A stretch of 64,000 bases of DNA from the NCBI GenBank assembly GCA_965199595.1, contig OZ241182.1:806001-870000 (forward strand). The letters are read 5' to 3'. Positions 50,060-58,553 of the stretch are shown piece by piece (position 1 is the first letter of the stretch; the number at the start of each line of letters is the position of its first letter). Made by a program: the position numbers and the translations under genes. Under the pieces are notes generated by a model. It ran no database searches. It was not told the DNA's origin and saw only the letters and a list, made by a program, of their open reading frames with translations. Source of the stretch: JBBROS01 sp965199595. Lineage in GTDB: Bacteria; Pseudomonadota; Alphaproteobacteria; Acetobacterales; Acetobacteraceae.

Positions 50060-50766
50060 AGCGGTTCTGGGACGTGGCGTCGGTGGCGCGGCAGGGCGCC
50101 GCCTACGTCATCCAGCTGGACGGGCGGCCCATGCGCATCCCGGGCGGGGCGCCGCTGGTGCTGGCCGGCGAGGCGCTGGCGGCGGCGGTCGCGGCGGAGT
50201 GGCAGGCGGCGGGCGGCGCCAGGGATGGCGTGATGTCGATGGACGAGGTGCCGCTGACCCGGCTGGCGGGCACCGCGCAGGACCGCATCGCCCCCGACCC
50301 GGCGCCCGTCGCCGCCGCGCTGGCGCAATACGCCGAGACCGACCTGCTGTGCTACCGCGCGCCGCACCCCGAGGCGCTGGTGATCCGCGAGGCGCGCGCC
50401 TGGCAGCCCTGGCTGGACTGGATCGAGCAGCGGCACGGCGTGCGCCTGGAGCCCACCGAGGGCATCCGGCACCGGGCGCAGGACCCGGCTGCGCTGGCGC
50501 GGGTGGGGCACATCATGGCCGCGCAATCGCCGGGGGTGCTGGCCGGGCTTGGCATCGCCATCCCGTCACTGGGCAGCGCCGTGCTGGGGTTGGCGTTGGC
50601 CGAGGGCGTGCTGGAAGCCGCCGAGGCGCATGCGCTGGCGAGCCTGGACGAGCTGTTCGAGGTGGAGGCCTGGGGCGAGGACGAGGAGGCGCGGCGCCGG
50701 CGCGACCTGGCGGCGGCGGACCTGGTGCAGGCGGAACGGTTCATCCGCCTTTGCGGCCAACCTTGA
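50056..50766 (+). CDS. ATP12-family F1-ATPase assembly chaperone
   Basis: 236 residues. The family start KRFWDVASVARQGAAYVIQL DGRP and the long central segment with TRLAGTAQDRI, YAETDLLCYRAPHPEALVIRE and WQPWLDWIEQRHGVRL are the ATP12 pattern. In mitochondria ATP12 binds the free alpha subunit of F1 before assembly; the alphaproteobacterial forms are presumed to do the same. No ATP synthase gene is in the window. The start overlaps the AsmA-like gene by ATGA. Confidence 0.9.
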   Translation: MKRFWDVASVARQGAAYVIQLDGRPMRIPGGAPLVLAGEALAAAVAAEWQAAGGARDGVMSMDEVPLTRLAGTAQDRIAPDPAPVAAALAQYAETDLLCYRAPHPEALVIREARAWQPWLDWIEQRHGVRLEPTEGIRHRAQDPAALARVGHIMAAQSPGVLAGLGIAIPSLGSAVLGLALAEGVLEAAEAHALASLDELFEVEAWGEDEEARRRRDLAAADLVQAERFIRLCGQP

Positions 50767-50790
50767 GCACCCTGGCGTGAGAACCCGGCC

Positions 50791-51066
50791 GTGACCGGCA
50801 GGCGCCTGGTGATCCACGGCCGGGTTCAGGGCGTGGGGTTCCGGCACTGGACGGTGCGCACCGCCCGGCGGCTCGGCGTTTCCGGCTGGGTGCGCAACCG
50901 CCGGGACGGCACGGTGGAGGCGCTGGTCTATGGCGACCCGGCCGCGGTGGGCGAGCTGGTGCGGGCCTGCCGGCGCGGCCCGGCCAGCTCGTTCGTCGAG
51001 CGGCTGGAGGAAACCGCCGCGGAACCGGAGGCGGCGACCGGTTTTCTGGCAATCGCGACCGTCTGA
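50791..51066 (+). CDS. acyP: Acylphosphatase
   Basis: 91 residues from GTG 50791, the only start that keeps the N-terminal strand. The substrate-binding loop GRVQGVGFRHWTVRTA contains the catalytic Arg, and the catalytic Asn is in GWVRNRRDGTVEAL. It hydrolyses acyl phosphates. It lies 24 bp after the ATP12 gene and probably shares its transcript. Confidence 0.95.
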   Translation: MTGRRLVIHGRVQGVGFRHWTVRTARRLGVSGWVRNRRDGTVEALVYGDPAAVGELVRACRRGPASSFVERLEETAAEPEAATGFLAIATV

Positions 51067-51121
51067 CCGTTGCCTCCGGCCATCGCCGGGCGGAGAATGG
51101 CCGCAGCAACGGACGCTTCGC

Positions 51122-52345
51122 ATGACCTCCGCCGGCCGACAGATCATGTTCATCAACGCGGCGCATGGGCTGTGCCATTACTGCCTGCTGATCCTGCCGA
51201 CGGCGGTGCTCACCATGGCCTACGAGGGTGGCGCCTTCGGGGCGGAGTACGGGCCGATCCTGGCGCTCGCGACCGGCATGTTCGTGCTGTATGGCGCGCT
51301 GTCCCTGCCGCAGGGCTGGCTGGCGGCGCGGTTCGGGCGGAAGCGGATGATGACCGTGTACTTCCTGGGCACCGGGGCCTCGCTGGTGGCCTGCGGGTTC
51401 GTCACCTCCGCCTGGGGATTGGCCGCGACGCTCGCGGCAACCGGGGCGTTCGCGGCGATCTATCACCCGATCGGCACCGCCATGCTGGTGGATGCGGCGG
51501 GTGACCGGCCCGGGCGCTCCATCGGGGTGAATGGCGTGTTCGGCAATTTCGGCGTGGCGCTGGCGCCGGTGGTGACGGCGTTCATGGTGGGGCGGTTCGG
51601 CTGGCACAGCGCGTTTCTGCTCCCGGGGGCCGTGTGCCTGGCGGTGGGTGCGCTGTGGATGCGGGTGCCGGCGCATGACTACTCGGTGCGCACCGGGTCG
51701 CGGCCGTTTCCGGAGATACCGCGGGCGCTGGTGCGCCGGGCCGTGGTGGTGCTGCTGCTGATCGCCGTGGTGTCCGGCCTGGTGTTCAACGCCTTCACGC
51801 TGCTGATCCCGAAGCTGCTGCAGGAGCGGCTCTCGGGTGAGGCGCTGCCGCTGCTGGGCGTGGCGGCCTTCGTGGTGACGATCTGCGGGGCCGGGACGCA
51901 GTTCACGGTGGGGCGGCTGATCGACCGGCACACGCTGCGCAGCGTGTTCGTGCCGATGGCTCTGGTGCTGGCGCCGGCGCTGTTCGCGCTCAGCCTGCTG
52001 CATGGCTGGGCGCTGCTGCCGGTGGCGGCGCTGGTGGCGGCGGCGGTGTTCGGCCAGGTGACGGTGAACGAGACGATGACGGCGCGCTACATCGCGCCGC
52101 CGCTGCGGGCGCGGATGTATTCGGTGCGGTTCTTCGTGGGATTCCTGGGCAGCGCGGCGGCGGCGCCGCTGGTGGGCGTGCTGCACCAGCGCACCGGCAG
52201 CCTGGCGGCGGTGATGGTGGTGCTGTCCGTCGTGGCGCTCATCATGGTCGGCTGCGCGCTGGCCTTCCCGAACCGGCGGGAGGAGCTGTCGCCGGAGCTG
52301 TGGGGCCGGGATGCGCGGGACGCGATGCCGGTTGCCGCGGAATAG
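51122..52345 (+). CDS. MFS transporter
   Basis: 407 residues and about 12 hydrophobic helices. The loop 2-3 motif is PQGWLAARFGRKRMMTV, and helix 5 has GVFGNFGVALAPVVTAFMVG. The start ATG 51122 gives FINAAHGLCHYCLLILPTAV in the first helix. Polar residues at the cytoplasmic C-terminus end in an Ala/Pro tail. The closest type that I can name is the broad fosmidomycin-resistance-like MFS group; the substrate is not identifiable. It lies 55 bp after acyP. Confidence 0.85.
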   Translation: MTSAGRQIMFINAAHGLCHYCLLILPTAVLTMAYEGGAFGAEYGPILALATGMFVLYGALSLPQGWLAARFGRKRMMTVYFLGTGASLVACGFVTSAWGLAATLAATGAFAAIYHPIGTAMLVDAAGDRPGRSIGVNGVFGNFGVALAPVVTAFMVGRFGWHSAFLLPGAVCLAVGALWMRVPAHDYSVRTGSRPFPEIPRALVRRAVVVLLLIAVVSGLVFNAFTLLIPKLLQERLSGEALPLLGVAAFVVTICGAGTQFTVGRLIDRHTLRSVFVPMALVLAPALFALSLLHGWALLPVAALVAAAVFGQVTVNETMTARYIAPPLRARMYSVRFFVGFLGSAAAAPLVGVLHQRTGSLAAVMVVLSVVALIMVGCALAFPNRREELSPELWGRDARDAMPVAAE

Positions 52346-52384
52346 GGGTTCAAGCGCGGCGCCCGCGATGCCACATGGCGCATC

Positions 52385-53017
52385 ATGAACCGACGCTCCC
52401 TGCTCATGCTGCCCCTCGCACTCGTGCCGATGGGCGCGCTGGCCCAGCCCGCCGGCGTGGTGCTCTCGGCGCAGGACCGTGCCGACGTGGCGCGGATCGA
52501 GGCGTACCTGAACGCCACCAAGGCGCTGCAGGCGCGCTTCCTGCAGGTGGCGCCGGATGGCGGGGTCAGCCAGGGACAGGCCTGGCTGGTGCGGCCGGGC
52601 CGGATGCGGTTTCAGTATGATCCGCCGGCGCCGTTCCTGCTGGTCGGCGGCAACGGGCTGCTGGTGTTCTATGACAGCCAGCTGAAGCAGACGAGCAACA
52701 TCCCGCTCGACAGCACGCCGCTCGGTCTGCTGTTGCAGGACAACCTGCGGCTCTCCGGCGACATCACCATCGTCTCGTTCGTGCGCCAGCCCGGGCAGAT
52801 TCAGGTGGGCGTGGTGCGCACCAGGTCGCCACAGGACGGCATGCTGACGCTGATCTTCTCCGACAACCCGCTGTCGCTGCGGCAATGGACGGTGCTGGAC
52901 GCGCAGCGGCACGAGACGCGGGTGACGCTCAGCAACGTGCAGGTGGGCGGCTCCTATCCGGCCCGGCTGTTCGAGTTCGTCGATCCCAAGTTCTTTCAGA
53001 ACAACCAGGGCGGTTGA
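52385..53017 (+). CDS. lolA: Outer-membrane lipoprotein carrier protein LolA-like
   Basis: 210 residues. A signal peptide (NRRSLLMLPLALVPMGALAQ) is cut near residue 21. The mature part has IEAYLNATKALQARFLQVAP near the start, GQAWLVRPGRMRFQYDPPAP with the conserved Arg in the hydrophobic cavity, and PLGLLLQDNLRLSGDITIV in the core, all as in alphaproteobacterial LolA. It takes lipoproteins from LolCDE to the outer membrane through the periplasm. It is followed 32 bp on by the glutamine-amidotransferase-like gene. Confidence 0.9.
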   Translation: MNRRSLLMLPLALVPMGALAQPAGVVLSAQDRADVARIEAYLNATKALQARFLQVAPDGGVSQGQAWLVRPGRMRFQYDPPAPFLLVGGNGLLVFYDSQLKQTSNIPLDSTPLGLLLQDNLRLSGDITIVSFVRQPGQIQVGVVRTRSPQDGMLTLIFSDNPLSLRQWTVLDAQRHETRVTLSNVQVGGSYPARLFEFVDPKFFQNNQGG

Positions 53018-53049
53018 AGCCGCCGTCCGTTTTCGGGCACAGTGCCAGA

Positions 53050-53826
53050 ATGAAGCCACTGGTCGGGATTTCCTGCTGCACCAAGCTGTTCGGCACCTTC
53101 GGGACGCCGAACCACGCCGCGTCCGACACCTATATCCGCGCGGTGGACCAGGTGGTGCACGGGATCCCGGTGCTGCTGCCGGCCAATGGCGATGCGGCGG
53201 ATGTGGACACGCTGCTGGCCCGGCTGGACGGCATCATCCTCACGGGCAGCCGCTCCAACGTGCAGCCCAGCCTGTATGGCGGCCCGCCGCACGCCGAAGG
53301 CACGCCGGAGGATGAGAGGCGCGACGGCATGACCATGAAGCTGATCCGCGCCGCCGTCCGGCGCGGGGTGCCGATGCTGGCGATCTGCCGTGGGCTGCAG
53401 GAGATGAACGTCGCGCTGGGCGGCAGCCTGCACCAGCGGCTGCAGGACCTGCCGGGCCGCATGGACCATTCCACGCCCATGCACCCGAACCCCCGGGTGC
53501 GCACCGGCAAGGCGCATGTGGTGCGGCTGGTGCCGGGCTGCTGGCTGCACCGGATTGCCGGGTCGGGGGAGATTGCGGTGAACTCGCTGCACAACCAGGG
53601 GATCGACCGCATGGCGCCGGGCCTGGTGGCGGAGGCGGCGGCGGCGGACGGGACGATCGAGGCGGTGCGGTGGGTCGGGGCCGGGTTCGCCGTGGGGGTG
53701 CAGTGGCATCCGGAGTATGATTTCGGCACGGATGCGGTCTCGGCCGGCATATTCGAGGCGTTTGGCGAGGCGATGCGGGCGCAGAGTGGTGTGGCCCTGG
53801 GCGGCGTCGCCCTGGCCGCCGACTGA
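53050..53826 (+). CDS. Gamma-glutamyl-gamma-aminobutyrate hydrolase-like (peptidase C26)
   Basis: 258 residues from ATG 53050. Class I glutamine-amidotransferase fold: opening KPLVGISCCTKLFG, the nucleophile Cys113 in LAICRGLQEMNVALGG, and His220-Glu222 in GVQWHPEYDF. GIILTGSRSNVQPSLYGG and the NSLHNQGIDRMAPGL segment match PuuD-type enzymes that cut gamma-glutamyl amides in polyamine breakdown. No putrescine gene is adjacent, so the substrate may differ. Its TGA stop overlaps the next ATG by one base. Confidence 0.9.
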   Translation: MKPLVGISCCTKLFGTFGTPNHAASDTYIRAVDQVVHGIPVLLPANGDAADVDTLLARLDGIILTGSRSNVQPSLYGGPPHAEGTPEDERRDGMTMKLIRAAVRRGVPMLAICRGLQEMNVALGGSLHQRLQDLPGRMDHSTPMHPNPRVRTGKAHVVRLVPGCWLHRIAGSGEIAVNSLHNQGIDRMAPGLVAEAAAADGTIEAVRWVGAGFAVGVQWHPEYDFGTDAVSAGIFEAFGEAMRAQSGVALGGVALAAD

Positions 53827-54299
53827 TGCTCTCCGCCCGGTTGGCGACGCCGGGGGATATGACGGCGATCCAGGCCATCACGGACGCGGCCTATACCCCG
53901 TATATCGGGATGCTGGGGCAGAAGCCGCTGCCGATGACGGAGGACTACCTGCCGATCATCGTGGCCGGCGGCGTGTGGATGGTGGCGCGCGACGGTGCCG
54001 AGGTGGCGGTGCTGGTGCTGGAGCCGGAGCCGGACCACATGCTGATCTTCAGCCTGGCCGTGCTGCCCGCGGCGCAGGGCGGCGGCATCGGCCGCTGAAT
54101 GCTGCGCCTTGCCGAGGACCAGGCCCGGGCGCGCGGCCTGATGGAAATGCGGCTTTTCACCAATGCCAGGATGACCCGGAACATCGGGATCTACACCGCG
54201 CTCGGCTACATCGAGCAGGGGCGGCGCGCGCTGCCGGACCGGGTGGACTGGATCATGGTCGATATGGCCAAGCCCCTTGCAGCAAGGATCAGCCCATGA
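53826..54299 (+). pseudogene. GNAT acetyltransferase interrupted by an in-frame TGA
   Basis: One reading frame encodes a GNAT protein of about 157 residues, but codon 91 (54096-54098) is TGA. The first part (90 residues) ends in the acetyl-CoA loop PAAQGGGIGR; the second begins with an ATG directly after the TGA and continues RLAEDQARARGLMEMRLFTN, then NIGIYTALGYIEQGRR, the rest of motif A and motif B. CGA to TGA (one C-to-T change) would explain it. Either it is a recent pseudogene, a sequence error, or two halves made by stop-restart at TGAATG. Ends overlapping the next gene by ATGA. Confidence 0.75.
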
Positions 54300-55873
54300 A
54301 GCGCCGCGTGTTTCTCGCCGCCACCTCCGCCGCTGCTCTGGCCCGGCCGGCCATCGCGCAGCCCGTGAAGCTGGTCCGCTTCATCCCGCAGGCGGACCTC
54401 TCGACGCTCGATCCGCACTGGAACACCGCCTATGTCACCCGCAACCACGGGTTCATGGTGTTCGACACGCTGTATGGCATGGACGGGCAGTTCCGCGCCT
54501 CGCCGCAGATGGTGGCCGGGCATGTGGTGGCGGATGACGGCAAGCTGTGGACGCTGACGTTGCGGGACGGGCTGATGTGGCACGACAGCACCCCGGTGCT
54601 GGCACGGGACTGCGTGGCGAGCATCAGGCGCTGGGGCACGAAGGACGTGTTCGGCCAGGCGCTGCTGGCCGCGACGGACGAGGTTTCGGCGCCGGACGAC
54701 AGGCGCATCGTGTTCCGCCTGAAGCGGCCCTTCCCGCTGCTGCCGGATGCGCTGGCGAAGTCTGGCGTGTACATGCCGGCGATGATGCCGGAGCGGCTGG
54801 CGCGCACCGACCCGGGCACGCAGGTGACGGAGATGGTGGGCAGCGGCCCGTTCCGCTTCCTGGCGGACCAGCGGGTGGCGGGCGCGCGGGCGGTGTATGA
54901 GCGGTTCGCCGGCTATGTGCCGATGCCCACGGGCACCGCGGACCGCACGGCCGGGCCGAAGGTGGTGCATGTGGACCGGGTTGAATGGACCACGGTGCCG
55001 GACCCGGCCACCGCGGCGGCGGCCCTGCAACGCAACGAGACCGACTGGTGGGACTATGCCAGCGCCGACCTGCTGCCGCTGCTGCGCCGCAACGCCGGCA
55101 TCAAGGTGGAGGTGCAGGACCCGGCCGGGCAGATGGCCGTGATGCGGATGAACCATTTGCAGGCGCCGTTCAACAACCCGGCCACCCGCCGCGCCGTGCT
55201 GGGCGCCATCGTGCAGTCGGACTACCTGACCTCGTTCATGGGCGATGACACGTCGCTGTGGCGGGACAAGGCGGGGGTGTTCACGCCGGGCACGCCGCTG
55301 GCGAACACCGCCGGGCTGGAGGCGCTGACGGGACCGCGGGATTTCGAGGCGGTGAAGCGCGCCATCATCGCGGCTGGCTACAGGAACGAGCGGGTGGCGC
55401 TGATCGTGCCGACCGACTTCCCGAACCTCAAGGCGATGGCGGACGTCGCCGCTGACATGCTGAAGCGCATCGGCATGAACGTGGACTACATCGCCACCGA
55501 CTGGGGCACCCTGCTGACCCGGCGCGCCAAGAAGGATCCGGTGGACCAGGGCGGCTGGAGCCTGTTCGTCACCTTCAGCGCCGGCGTGGACAACGCCACC
55601 CCGGCCGGCAACCAGCTGCTGCGCTCCAACGGCGACAAGGCCTGGTTCGGCTGGCCCAGCGACGACAAGATCGAGGTGCTGCGGGACGAGTGGTTCGCAG
55701 CACCGGACCTCGTGGCGCAGCAGCGTATCGCGGCGGCGCTGCAGACCGAGGCGTTCCAGAGCGTGCCTTTCGTGCCGCTGGGCCAGTATTTCCAGGCGAC
55801 GGCCTATCGCACCAGCCTGACGCAGGTGCTGAGCGGCTTCTCGATGTTCTGGAACCTCAGGAAGGACGCCTAA
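54296..55873 (+). CDS. Periplasmic peptide/nickel-type ABC binding protein (SBP family 5)
   Basis: 525 residues. The N-terminus has a Tat-like signal, KRRVFLAATSAAALARPAIA, with cleavage near residue 22. The mature protein is family 5: LSTLDPHWNTAYVTRNHGFM near the start, VADDGKLWTLTLRDGLMWHD and GSGPFRFLADQRVAGARAVY. It would capture oligopeptides or other compounds for a Dpp/Opp-type importer, but no permease or ATPase gene lies nearby. It overlaps the GNAT frame by ATGA and the lipB end by 4 bp. Confidence 0.9.
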   Translation: MKRRVFLAATSAAALARPAIAQPVKLVRFIPQADLSTLDPHWNTAYVTRNHGFMVFDTLYGMDGQFRASPQMVAGHVVADDGKLWTLTLRDGLMWHDSTPVLARDCVASIRRWGTKDVFGQALLAATDEVSAPDDRRIVFRLKRPFPLLPDALAKSGVYMPAMMPERLARTDPGTQVTEMVGSGPFRFLADQRVAGARAVYERFAGYVPMPTGTADRTAGPKVVHVDRVEWTTVPDPATAAAALQRNETDWWDYASADLLPLLRRNAGIKVEVQDPAGQMAVMRMNHLQAPFNNPATRRAVLGAIVQSDYLTSFMGDDTSLWRDKAGVFTPGTPLANTAGLEALTGPRDFEAVKRAIIAAGYRNERVALIVPTDFPNLKAMADVAADMLKRIGMNVDYIATDWGTLLTRRAKKDPVDQGGWSLFVTFSAGVDNATPAGNQLLRSNGDKAWFGWPSDDKIEVLRDEWFAAPDLVAQQRIAAALQTEAFQSVPFVPLGQYFQATAYRTSLTQVLSGFSMFWNLRKDA

Positions 55874-56544
55874 CCGAACACCTCGGACCAGGCGCCGCGC
55901 AGCGCCACGTCCGCATCCGCCATCGTCACCGGCAGGCCCAGGGCGGCCAGGCTGGTGACGCCGTGCTCGGCGATGCCGCAGGGGACGATGCCGGTGAAAT
56001 GCTCCAGCGCCGGCTCCACGTTCAGCGCCACGCCGTGCCAGCTCACCCATTTGGTGACCCGCACGCCGATGGCCGCGATCTTCGCCTCCGTGCCCGCCGC
56101 GCGGTTCTCGACCCAGATGCCGACCCGGCCGCTGCGCCGCTCCCCGCGCACGTTGAAGCGGTCCAGCGTGCGGATCAGCCATTCCTCCAGCCCCTCCACG
56201 AAGCGGCGGATGTCGCGCGGCGGGATTGCGGCGTGGGGGCGGGAGAGGTCGAGCATGGTGTAGGCCACGCGCTGGCCCGGCCCGTGATACGTCCATTGGC
56301 CGCCGCGGCCGGCGCGATGCACCGGGAAGCGGCCGGGCTGGGCCAGGTCCGCGTCCCTGGCCGAGGTGCCGGCGGTGTAGAGCGGGGCGTGCTCCACCAG
56401 CCACACCAGCTCCGGCGCGGTGCCGGCATGGATGGCGGCGACGCGCGCCTGCATGGCGGCGAGCGCTTCGTCGTATGCGAGCAGGCCCTCCTGCACCGTC
56501 CAGTCGATTGCGTTCAAAAGCTGGATTGAACCCGGTCCATCCAT
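55870..56544 (-). CDS. lipB: Octanoyltransferase LipB
   Basis: 224 residues. RFPVHRAGRGGQWTYHGPGQ binds the acyl chain, catalytic Lys is in VTKWVSWHGVALNV and the nucleophile Cys in IVPCGIAEHGVTSL. LipB moves octanoate from acyl carrier protein to lipoyl domains. The start codon lies between the -35 and -10 boxes of the tRNA promoter on the other strand, so the two may interfere. The end overlaps the binding-protein gene tail to tail. Confidence 0.96.
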   Translation of the reverse strand: MDGPGSIQLLNAIDWTVQEGLLAYDEALAAMQARVAAIHAGTAPELVWLVEHAPLYTAGTSARDADLAQPGRFPVHRAGRGGQWTYHGPGQRVAYTMLDLSRPHAAIPPRDIRRFVEGLEEWLIRTLDRFNVRGERRSGRVGIWVENRAAGTEAKIAAIGVRVTKWVSWHGVALNVEPALEHFTGIVPCGIAEHGVTSLAALGLPVTMADADVALRGAWSEVFG

Positions 56545-56554
56545 CGGCTATACG
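56526..56554 (+). promoter_or_regulatory. Sigma-70-like promoter of tRNA-Leu
   Basis: TTGAAC (56526-56531), 17-bp spacer, TATACG (56549-56554); the start would be near 56561, 38 bp before the mature tRNA. It overlaps the lipB start codon (56542-56544) on the opposite strand. Confidence 0.55.
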
Positions 56555-56598
56555 CCCCTCTCTTGCGGCTCCCGCGGTGGCGGAGACGTGGGCACGAT

Positions 56599-56681
56599 GC
56601 GGTCGTGGCGAAATGGTAGACGCGCAAGCTTGAGGTGCTTGTGGGGGAAACCCTGTGGAAGTTCGAGTCTTCTCGACCGCA
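56599..56681 (+). tRNA. tRNA-Leu (anticodon GAG)
   Basis: 83 nt. Acceptor arms GCGGTCG (56599-56605) and CGACCGC (56674-56680) pair perfectly, with discriminator A. Anticodon stem CAAGC/GCTTG closes the loop TTGAGGT with anticodon GAG, reading CUC and CUU. A long variable arm (TGGGGGAAACCCTGT) shows the class II form, and the T loop is TTCGAGT. The CCA end is not encoded. Confidence 0.95.
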
Positions 56682-56707
56682 TACCTCTCATCGGAATGGC
56701 CGGGCCT

Positions 56708-57484
56708 TCAGGCCCAGACCGGTTTGCGTTTCTGCAGGAAGGCGTCGATGCCCTCCGCGGCGTCCGGCTCCCGCATGTTCCGCACCATGACATCGGACGC
56801 ATAGGCGTAGGCTTCGGCGAGCGGCAACTCGGCCTGGGCGTAGAAGGCCGGTTTCCCGATGGCCAGCACGGCGCGGCTCTTGCCGGCGATGCGGGTGGCG
56901 AGGCCGGTCACCGTTTCGGCCAGGGCGGCTTCCGGGACCGCGTGGTTGACCAGGCCGTGCCGCACCGCGGCCGCCGCGTCGATCATGTCGCCCAGCAGCA
57001 GCATCTCCATGGCGGCCTTGCGGCCCACGGCGCGGGACAGCGCCACCATCGGCGTGGAGCAGAACAGGCCGATGTTGACGCCCGGGGTGGCGAAGCGGGC
57101 GGTGTCGGCGGCGATGGCGAGGTCGCAGGTGGCGACCAGCTGGCACCCGGCGGCGGTGGCGATGCCGTGCACCTGGGCGATGACCGGCACGCGCAACCCG
57201 GTGATGGCCTGCATGACCCGGCTGCATTGCGCGAACAGCGCCTGGTGCGCCGCCCCGTCACCGCCGCGGACCTCCTTCAGGTCGTGGCCGGCGCAGAAGG
57301 CCGGGCCGGCGCCGGCGAGCACGACGACGCGGATGGCGGCATCCGCCTCGATCTCGGCCAGCGCGGCCTCCAGCGCCGTCATCAGCGGGACGGAGAGGGC
57401 GTTGCGGGCGGCGGGGCGGTTCAGGGTCAGGCGGGCGATGCCGTCCCGGTCCTCGCGGAGCAGCAGATCATCGGAGGCGGACAT
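56708..57484 (-). CDS. Enoyl-CoA hydratase/isomerase family protein (ECHDC3-like)
   Basis: 258 residues. Crotonase fold with LTLNRPAARNALSVPLMTAL, the first oxyanion-hole strand GPAFCAGHDLKEV, the second GIATAAGCQLVATCDLAIAA, and GVNIGLFCSTPMVALSRAVG. This last text, with Cys-Ser in place of the usual Glu region, resembles ECHDC3-type members, which may not be true hydratases. It starts 26 bp after the tRNA on the opposite strand. The substrate is likely a CoA ester, unproven. Confidence 0.87.
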   Translation of the reverse strand: MSASDDLLLREDRDGIARLTLNRPAARNALSVPLMTALEAALAEIEADAAIRVVVLAGAGPAFCAGHDLKEVRGGDGAAHQALFAQCSRVMQAITGLRVPVIAQVHGIATAAGCQLVATCDLAIAADTARFATPGVNIGLFCSTPMVALSRAVGRKAAMEMLLLGDMIDAAAAVRHGLVNHAVPEAALAETVTGLATRIAGKSRAVLAIGKPAFYAQAELPLAEAYAYASDVMVRNMREPDAAEGIDAFLQKRKPVWA

Positions 57485-57536
57485 GGCGGTTTCCTTCCCT
57501 TTGCCGCCATCCTAGCCTGCCCGGAGGAGGAACCAA

Positions 57537-58544
57537 ATGTCCGAGAACCGTCAGGTCCTGCTGCGCGAACGTCCGGTGGGGGTGCCGCAGCCGCATCAGT
57601 TCGAGGTGGTGGCCGCGCCGATGCCGGTGGCCGGACCCGGGCAGGTGCTGGTGCGCAACGCGTTCCTGGGGGTGGAGCCCGCCATGCGCGGCTGGGTGAA
57701 CGATGCGCCGAACTATCTGCCGCCCGTCCAGGTCGGGGCGGTGATGCGGTCCTTTGCCGTCGGGCGTGTCGAGGCCTCGCAGCACCCGGACTACCAGCCA
57801 GGGGACGCCGTGACCGGGATGTTCGGCTGGCAGGAATGGGCGGCGGTGCCGGGCTCCGCCATCGAGCGGAAGGTGGAGGATGGCCTGCCGATCTCCACGG
57901 CGCTGGGCGTGCTGGGGCTGAATGGCGTGACCGCGTATTTCGGCCTGCTGGACGTGGGCGGGCCGCGGGCCGGGGATACCGTGGTGGTCAGCACGGCGGC
58001 CGGGTCGGTGGGGTCCTGCGTGGGGCAGATCGCAGGGATCGCCGGCTGCCGGGTGGTGGGCATCGCCGGTGGGCCGGCCAAGGTGGCGCTGTGCCGCGAC
58101 GCCTTCGGCTTCGATGCCGCGGTGGATTACCGCGCCCCGGATTTCGCCGCGCAGCTGGCGGCGGCCTGTCCCCGGGGTGTGGACGTGTATTTCGACAACA
58201 CGGCGGGCGCCATCAGCGATGCCGTGCTGCAGCTGCTGGCGCCGCGCGCCCGGGTGGTGATCTGCGGCACCGCCTCCATCGCCGACTGGGCACCGCCGCC
58301 GCTGGGGCCGCGGATCGAGCGCATCGTGCTGGTGAAGCGGGCGCGCATCGCCGCCATCCTCGCCTTCGACTACAAGGCCCGCTATCCGGAGGCGCTGACC
58401 CGGCTTGCCGCCTGGGTGCGCTCGGGCGAGATCGCCTATCGGGAGGACGTGCTGGAGGGGATCGAGCAGGCGCCCGGGGCGATTGCCGGGCTGTATCAGG
58501 GGGCGAACATGGGCAAGCGGCTGATCCGCGTCGGCCCCGGCTGA
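57537..58544 (+). CDS. NADP-dependent oxidoreductase of the MDR superfamily (CurA/leukotriene B4 dehydrogenase-like)
   Basis: 335 residues, GGAGGAGG ahead of ATG 57537. Zinc-independent MDR: RQVLLRERPVGVPQPHQFEV at the start, VEPAMRGWVNDAPNYLPPVQ (the substrate-side motif of this branch), and cofactor site VVVSTAAGSVGSCVGQIAGI. ITGAGGP-like text is AGGPAKVALCRDAFGFDAA. It should reduce a C=C bond of an enone or NADPH-linked substrate. It is divergent from the ECHDC3-like gene. Confidence 0.9.
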   Translation: MSENRQVLLRERPVGVPQPHQFEVVAAPMPVAGPGQVLVRNAFLGVEPAMRGWVNDAPNYLPPVQVGAVMRSFAVGRVEASQHPDYQPGDAVTGMFGWQEWAAVPGSAIERKVEDGLPISTALGVLGLNGVTAYFGLLDVGGPRAGDTVVVSTAAGSVGSCVGQIAGIAGCRVVGIAGGPAKVALCRDAFGFDAAVDYRAPDFAAQLAAACPRGVDVYFDNTAGAISDAVLQLLAPRARVVICGTASIADWAPPPLGPRIERIVLVKRARIAAILAFDYKARYPEALTRLAAWVRSGEIAYREDVLEGIEQAPGAIAGLYQGANMGKRLIRVGPG

Positions 58545-58553
58545 CCGCGAAGC

